Part shown: positions 38,700 to 64,000 of the stretch, one piece after another
How positions within the stretch are numbered: position 1 is the first letter of the stretch
Layout: each line of letters opens with the position of its first letter
DNA from: Paralvinella palmiformis
Lineage: Eukaryota; Annelida; Polychaeta; Terebellida; Alvinellidae
Assembly: GCA_025642065.1 (NCBI GenBank)
Contig: JAODUP010000044.1
Span: 1,107,501-1,171,500, forward strand
Direction: 5' to 3'
DNA length: 64,000 nt
Position numbers and translations under genes: made by a program
The notes under the pieces: generated by a model
Databases searched by the model: none
What the model saw: the letters and a program-made list of their open reading frames with translations, nothing else
What the model was told of the DNA's origin: nothing

Positions 38700-39879
38700 A
38701 AATGCCTGGTTTAAGGATTAGCAAGATGCAGTGAGTTATCTAATCAAATAGATCGTGTTTAAACATTTACGACAAGAAGTTGATGGTGAAGTTCAGCGTA
38801 ATTAATAAATAGCTAACAGGCGGCAGCACCCTATCGCTGTTGTGCTGGGGCACACGCAATTAGACTACCATACATCCTGTTGGTGGCGCCCTGACACCAG
38901 CCCATTAAAACTCTGCTTAACCGTGTGCCGTGCTACGGATGCGAGGGACTGTTTTACAATCTGAAAAGTGAGCGTTTTACCTGAGAGAAGAGACGTGCTA
39001 ATTCCGCGGACCGCTCAAGCGAGGGCTGTCTTTTGAGAACCGTAATCTATTAAAAATGGTTTATAGTGGGAGGAAATGGGGGGAGGGGTGTTATATTGTT
39101 GTTAGACCGAATCACGGCTGAAAGCGAACGCGTTCACTCACGCCCTTCTTGCTTTAACACAATTCAGACGAGACAAAAATGGCGTTATTGGATTTGTTCC
39201 TTTCTCAGGTAGCTCGGCTTATAACACACGATCAAGCCGCCCGTACGAAGCTGCGGCTTCCATGATCATACCATAACGGCTTTGATCGGGTCGTTCATGA
39301 CGCTGATCGATGACTCCTGGATGAGCTGCTGGCTAAAGGCCGATGTATAACTAATAAGATTAATAAGTACTATCTCCCTATTATCGTCTACGTCGACCGA
39401 AGTAATGACAATCGACGAAAAGATGACAAATGCTGGCAATATATTCCCTTTGATGTCGCCGCCAGGAATCGATCAACAATCCGGACTTAGCTTATTCCAT
39501 TTGACGTAAGGCCTCGCCTACGGCTGGATACACCTCTGCTTCTATCTGACGAGCGGCCAGTTTCCTGGGATCACCGCGAAACATAGTCACCGTCTATAAA
39601 ATCTGGATCACGGATTCATTCCTAGCAGAAATAGACTTGGTTCGTTTTAGCTTTGGAGCGACAACTCGGAGGATTCTCTCGAGGAAGAATTTCTACTCAT
39701 TTCACACCGAAATTTTAAAGATGAAATGACACAAAGATGATTTATTTATGGCTGATAAAACTAGCGACTATGTCGATGAATATTCTGCTTGTTGGTGATG
39801 ATGCTATTTTAGTCTTTGTCCTGATGATGAAATAACACTCCGATCAGAAATAGGAAACAATCTCAATCTAATTCGTGAG

Positions 39880-39880
<1 letters not shown>
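38700..39880. other. Unique non-coding sequence
   Basis: No gene recognised. Confidence 0.4.
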
Positions 39881-39881
<1 letters not shown>

Positions 39882-39976
<95 letters not shown>

Positions 39977-39994
39977 GATAGAGAGAGAGAGTTG

Positions 39995-40038
<44 letters not shown>

Positions 40039-40042
40039 TAAA

Positions 40043-40081
<39 letters not shown>

Positions 40082-40089
40082 GAGAGTTG

Positions 40090-40157
<68 letters not shown>

Positions 40158-40183
40158 GAGAGATAGATAGAGAGAGAGTTGGG

Positions 40184-40255
<72 letters not shown>

Positions 40256-40269
40256 TAGAGAGAGAGTTG

Positions 40270-40317
<48 letters not shown>

Positions 40318-40338
40318 AAAATAGGGAGAGATAAGAGA

Positions 40339-40402
<64 letters not shown>
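39882..40402. repeat. Tandem array of compound microsatellites [GGGG-(AT)n-(AG)n-ATAGAGAGAGAGTT]
   Basis: Six consecutive units of about 70-130 bp each contain an (AT)n tract, an AAGAGAG junction, an (AG)n tract and, in four of them, an ATAGATAGAGAGAGAGTTGGGG boundary. A whole two-microsatellite cassette has been amplified. The 213- and 188-codon minus-strand frames (I/Y and L/S runs) are artefacts. Confidence 0.95.
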
Positions 40403-40403
<1 letters not shown>

Positions 40404-40850
40404 ACCATTTCGAGTTTGCGATTTAACACGCCAACAATTATACACCGTGGTATATATCTAATTCCATGACCGACCTCAAACCAAACACAGCATCAACATA
40501 GTGAGGGCTAAGATGGCCGATAGACAAACAACCGACGGATTGACTGACTTACTCACTTACTCACAAACTGACCATCGACAACGAAATGGTCAAACCGACG
40601 TCACTCGGGTATCGTTTGTCGACCAGCGCCGCTAGTAGTAGATCAGCTGACGAAAGACTCCCAGTGGAGACGCAGTGCGCACATCTTTACGCATCGCCGA
40701 AACCGGAAGTGGCCATGTCGAACTCGGCCAGATCGCTAATGCGATGATAGGCAACGATTAGCGAACTGTCGACGTGGAACAAAAACAGATCCCAGGCGTA
40801 CATTAAATGACGTACATAACCGGCAGAGATTATTGATGATGATGATGGTG
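40403..40850. other. Unique non-coding sequence
   Basis: Nothing recognised. Confidence 0.4.
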
Positions 40851-40936
40851 GTGATGATGATCATGATGATCATGATGTCGACGATGACGATGCACGCTAA
40901 GCATCGTGGTGGTGCTGATGGCAATTTGCAGTTGAA

Positions 40937-40948
40937 GGTCACGTGACC
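40937..40948. promoter_or_regulatory. GGTCACGTGACC palindrome (E-box / CLEAR-type motif)
   Basis: A perfect 12-bp palindrome contains GTCACGTGAC, the sequence bound by TFEB/MITF-class bHLH-zip factors in animals. It lies about 30 bp before the ATG at 40977. Activity is inferred only. Confidence 0.25.
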
Positions 40949-40976
40949 AGGTCTGGATTGCGTCAATCAATTCATC

Positions 40977-41228
40977 ATGGCGATTGACCAATCTATGTTC
41001 GCCTCGGGAGGTCAGCTTCTGGGGGTCGGCTCCGGGAGGAGGTCAGATCCGGGGAGTGGCCAGTTCTATTGGACATCAAACACTAAGTGGGATGTTGACG
41101 ATTTGGGAACAAATGGGGACGACTGGCCTAACGGTCCCGAGGACCCCGAGGCTACCAATATTACTACATCCACGGTATCAATCATTGACAGTAAACAGAT
41201 AACGATGGCCAAAGATGACATCGTTTAG
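40977..41228 (+). CDS. Hypothetical 83-residue open frame
   Basis: It starts ATCATGG (A at -3, G at +4) and reads MAIDQSMFASGGQLLGVGSG, then includes YWTSNTKWDVDDLGTNGDDW and ends SKQITMAKDDIV. It is acidic with no signal peptide or membrane segment, and I recognise no family. It is not repetitive, but another frame of the same stretch is also open for 72 codons, so chance cannot be excluded. No polyadenylation signal or splice partner was identified. Confidence 0.15.
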   Translation: MAIDQSMFASGGQLLGVGSGRRSDPGSGQFYWTSNTKWDVDDLGTNGDDWPNGPEDPEATNITTSTVSIIDSKQITMAKDDIV

Positions 41229-41428
41229 TTCCGGTAACTCGCCCACGTGGGTGAGCGGTATCCTCTTCAGTTCTCTGAAGAACGGATGTCTTACTAATCT
41301 GTACGAGATTTGGAACATCATCCGTCACTATGTATTTATGAATTATCCATTGCGTAAAATATAAACATTAATACGATATATTTCTCTAGTTGAAACAAAA
41401 TATTAATATCAGAATACAGGAGGGATAG

Positions 41429-41483
41429 ACAGACAAACAGACAGACAGACAGACACAGAGATAGACAGACAGACAGACAGACA

Positions 41484-41526
<43 letters not shown>

Positions 41527-41591
41527 CCATCACCACCACCACGATGCTGAACGTGCATCGTCATCGTCGACATCATGATCATCATGATCAT

Positions 41592-41622
<31 letters not shown>
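41429..41622. repeat. (ACAG)n and (AT)n tracts around the right inverted-repeat arm
   Basis: ACAG tetranucleotides at 41429-41487 are followed by an AT run to 41524, the right arm, and a second AT run at 41595-41622. Confidence 0.95.
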
Positions 41623-41624
<2 letters not shown>

Positions 41625-41625
<1 letters not shown>

Positions 41626-42290
41626 TCTAAATAAAACCGACGGCTACCGGATACAAAACGTCGTCACGATTCTGGAACTGGGAGTTCTCTAAAAGCACAA
41701 ATTATCCGTAATACACTGAAGTTCCGCTTCACGATGTAATAAACATATACTCAACGAACTTTTGTCATCTCCAAAAAGCTTCCTAAGTCCAGTGTCTACT
41801 CTAGTCCCTCAATGTATGATTTTTACTCAGTTTACCGACAGCAAATATTAACGTAAGAAAACTTTCTTTCGGACGTATATTCGACGTCAACTGAAATATA
41901 ATCAACTGATTTTAGCTTTTTCTCCACCTCGTTTTGGTTTATTCGGTTTCTGAACATCAATATGCAGTACCATCTTTTAATATTTGATTATCATTAACAA
42001 AGGAATAGTAACACGTATGGATACGACCCGTTACAACTGTCTGCCTGGATACAGCTATCGATTACACGGAATGTTTGACGCGGGATCTTGGATGTCGGTT
42101 AACAAAGCTTTTACTGTCCAATTGTTGGTCTGATCCAGTATCTCTTTATAAGTGTGTCATTGACTTAGCCCTCTCCTGATGACATTATCGAGCTATAGTG
42201 GCGAGAACATCATGAAGTACCGAAGGCCTTTTGTCAGCGTTCACTTCACAAAGATGGCTCGTGGTTTATTTATACCACGAGCCACCGCTA
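41625..42290. other. Unique non-coding sequence
   Basis: No gene supported. Confidence 0.4.
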
Positions 42291-42293
42291 GTA

Positions 42294-42295
<2 letters not shown>

Positions 42296-42386
<91 letters not shown>

Positions 42387-42516
42387 GGCAGACAGACAGA
42401 CAGAGACAGATTAATAGACAGGTAGATAAATGAAGAAACAGATAGACAGACAGAGATAGACAGATAGATAGATAGACAGACACTCGCGCACACGCGCGTG
42501 CACACACACAGAGAGG

Positions 42517-42550
<34 letters not shown>

Positions 42551-42591
42551 GCACGTGCTAAATGGCCACATCCATTAATCTTTCACAACAG

Positions 42592-42662
<71 letters not shown>
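42296..42662. repeat. (CA)n, (ACAG/ATAG)n, (GA)n and (AT)n tracts
   Basis: CA of about 88 nt (to 42383), a tetranucleotide mixture to about 42485, GA of about 38 nt (42512-42549) and AT of about 70 nt (to 42662). Confidence 0.96.
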
Positions 42663-42666
<4 letters not shown>

Positions 42667-42814
42667 ATATACATTACAACCTTCTCGTGTCCTCTCAGTT
42701 ATGGCCGACATCGGCCAATAAATCTCAAATACGAGAAAACATTGCCATTTATTATTTATTATAGTCAACAAAGTGTCGACCATTTCTAATCCTCTGTATT
42801 ATCATATATAAAGG

Positions 42815-43680
42815 TGGCACAGACACATCGCTGAAGACAAAATATTAGACACAGACACATCGTTGAAGACAAAATATTAGACACAGACACATCGTTGAAG
42901 ACAAAATATTAGACACAGACACATCGTTGAAGACAAAATATTAGACAGAGACACATCGCTGAAGACAAAATATTAGACAGAGCCAGCGCTGAAGACAAAA
43001 TATTAGACAGACACATCGCTGAAGACAAAATATTAGACAGACACATCGCTGAAGACAAAATATTAGACAGACACATATCTCTGAAGACAGAATATTAGAC
43101 AGACACATCGCTGAAGACAAAATAGTAGACACAGACACATCGCTGAAGACAAAATAGTAGACACAGACACATCGCTGAAGACAAAATAGTAGACACAGAC
43201 ACATCGTTGAAGACAAAATATTAGACAGAGACACATCGCTGAAGACAAACTATTAGACAGAGCCAGCGCTGAAGACAAAATATTAGACAGACACATCGCT
43301 GAAGACAAAATATTAGACAGACACATCGCTGAAGACAAAATATTAGACAGACACATCGCTGAAGACAAAATAGTAGACACAGACACATCGCTGAAAACAA
43401 AATAGTAGACACAGACACATCGCTGAAGACAAAATATTAGACAGACACATCGCTGAAGACAAAATATTAGACAGAGACATATCGCTGAAGACAAAATATT
43501 AGACAGACACATCGCTGAAGACAAAATATTAGACAGACGCATCGCTGAAGACAAAATATTAGACAGACACATCGCTGAAGACAAAATATTAGACAGACGC
43601 ATCGCTGAAGACAAAATATTAGACACAGACACATCGCTGAAGACAACATTTTAGACAGAGACAGCGCTAAACTAGACGGG
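42815..43680. repeat. Roughly 30-bp minisatellite, TAGACAGACACATCGCTGAA plus GACAAAATAT
   Basis: About 29 copies in 30-bp, 32-bp (ACACAGACACATCG) and shorter (AGAGCCAGCGCT) versions. The order of variants around 42955-43070 (GAGACACATCGCTG, GAGCCAGCGCTG, then three ACACATCG units) recurs at 43225-43350, so blocks of units were duplicated. The 30-bp period keeps minus-strand frames open as an SNILSSAMCL decapeptide; not a gene. Confidence 0.96.
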
Positions 43681-43974
43681 TACAAACACCAACACAACAC
43701 CTCCACCCCCTCCAACCTCGAGGTAGACATTTATCTGGAAATAAGTCGTTAACAGACATATGTCTTGTTATTAGCTGAACAAGTATCGATGTGATGAGGT
43801 ATAATTGATGCCAGATGTAGTAGATATAGTCCGCTACCTGTACGGCGTCGTGTCCGATTGATGAGAGAATCAGTTAGGTAGGACGTTCCGACGTTTGATA
43901 TATGTCTGCATCAGTAAGATATTACCTACAAGTGACTGGGATCATTAACATGAATAATGTGGTAGACTGATGTT

Positions 43975-44097
<123 letters not shown>

Positions 44098-44285
44098 CTA
44101 TGAATTTCTCTAACTCTTTTCATATGGCTATCTGTTAATTTTTCTTTCTATCTGCGTCTATCCGTCCATCTTCATGTCTACGTTCATGTAGACACATAAC
44201 GACGTCCAGATGTCTAACATACACGTTCTATCACTGGGACTATCCGATGCTAACACGACAACGTTATTTATCTCTCCCTATCCAG

Positions 44286-63479
<19,194 letters not shown>

Positions 63480-63480
63480 G

Positions 63481-64000
<520 letters not shown>

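Larger units (their letters stand above)
40854..41594. repeat. Inverted repeat, arms of about 72 bp, loop of about 600 bp
   Basis: Arm 40854-40925 and arm 41523-41594 are reverse complements with about four mismatches (shared ATCATGATGTCGACGATGAC). The right arm is flanked by (ACAG)n and (AT)n tracts. The loop contains the 40937-40948 palindrome and an 83-codon open frame. Such arms could form a hairpin, or mark a fold-back element. Confidence 0.9.

Noticed and set aside
43063..43632. 189-codon frame and a CRISPR-like appearance of the 30-bp array
   Set aside because: The units are contiguous without unique spacers and the genome is clearly animal.

Overview
The window looks like nuclear DNA of an invertebrate animal, most likely a lophotrochozoan and plausibly a mollusc. 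It has spliced genes with GT-AG introns of 0.1-4.7 kb. It also carries an extreme load of long (AT)n, (GT)n, (CT)n, (GTAT)n and (GTGC)n tracts, several minisatellites and tRNA-derived SINE-like modules. Nothing bacterial, viral or organellar was seen. The taxon is inferred from this style of sequence, not from a marker gene.

One gene can be supported with high confidence. It is a GABA-B type (class C) G-protein-coupled receptor on the + strand, covering at least 44286-63479. Thirteen consecutive internal coding exons were found by joining AG...GT bounded segments whose phases all agree. Together they give about 595 residues, from the middle of lobe 1 of the extracellular Venus-flytrap domain through transmembrane helix 5. 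The N-terminal exons (signal peptide, start of lobe 1) were not found in the 44 kb upstream. The exons for TM6, TM7 and the C-tail lie beyond the right edge. The membrane part resembles GABBR2 (and invertebrate R3-type subunits) more than GABBR1, and residues that contact GABA in GABBR1 are replaced.

The most unusual point is the exon at about 52028-52088. Its protein sequence and phase fit perfectly, but no AG acceptor precedes it. The nearest upstream AG lies beyond a 50-nt (AT)n tract and would splice that tract into the receptor in frame. A second exon (50867-51058) has an (AT)n tract directly against its acceptor AG, in place of a normal polypyrimidine tract.

Layout: 1-9.6 kb is mostly unique non-coding sequence with microsatellites and SINE-like pieces. 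9.65-12.0 kb holds two adjoining minisatellites. 12.0-29.1 kb is unique sequence with microsatellites, including a 245-bp copy of 12351-12595 inserted at 15.7-15.9 kb between 21-bp direct repeats. 29.1-30.2 kb is a nearly perfect 536-bp tandem duplication. 30.5-42.8 kb holds further minisatellites, compound (AT)n/(AG)n repeats and an inverted repeat near 41 kb. 42.8-43.7 kb is a roughly 30-bp minisatellite. 44.3-63.5 kb is the receptor gene, whose introns carry a MITE-like element, minisatellites and microsatellites. Long open frames across the repeats are products of repeat periodicity, not genes.
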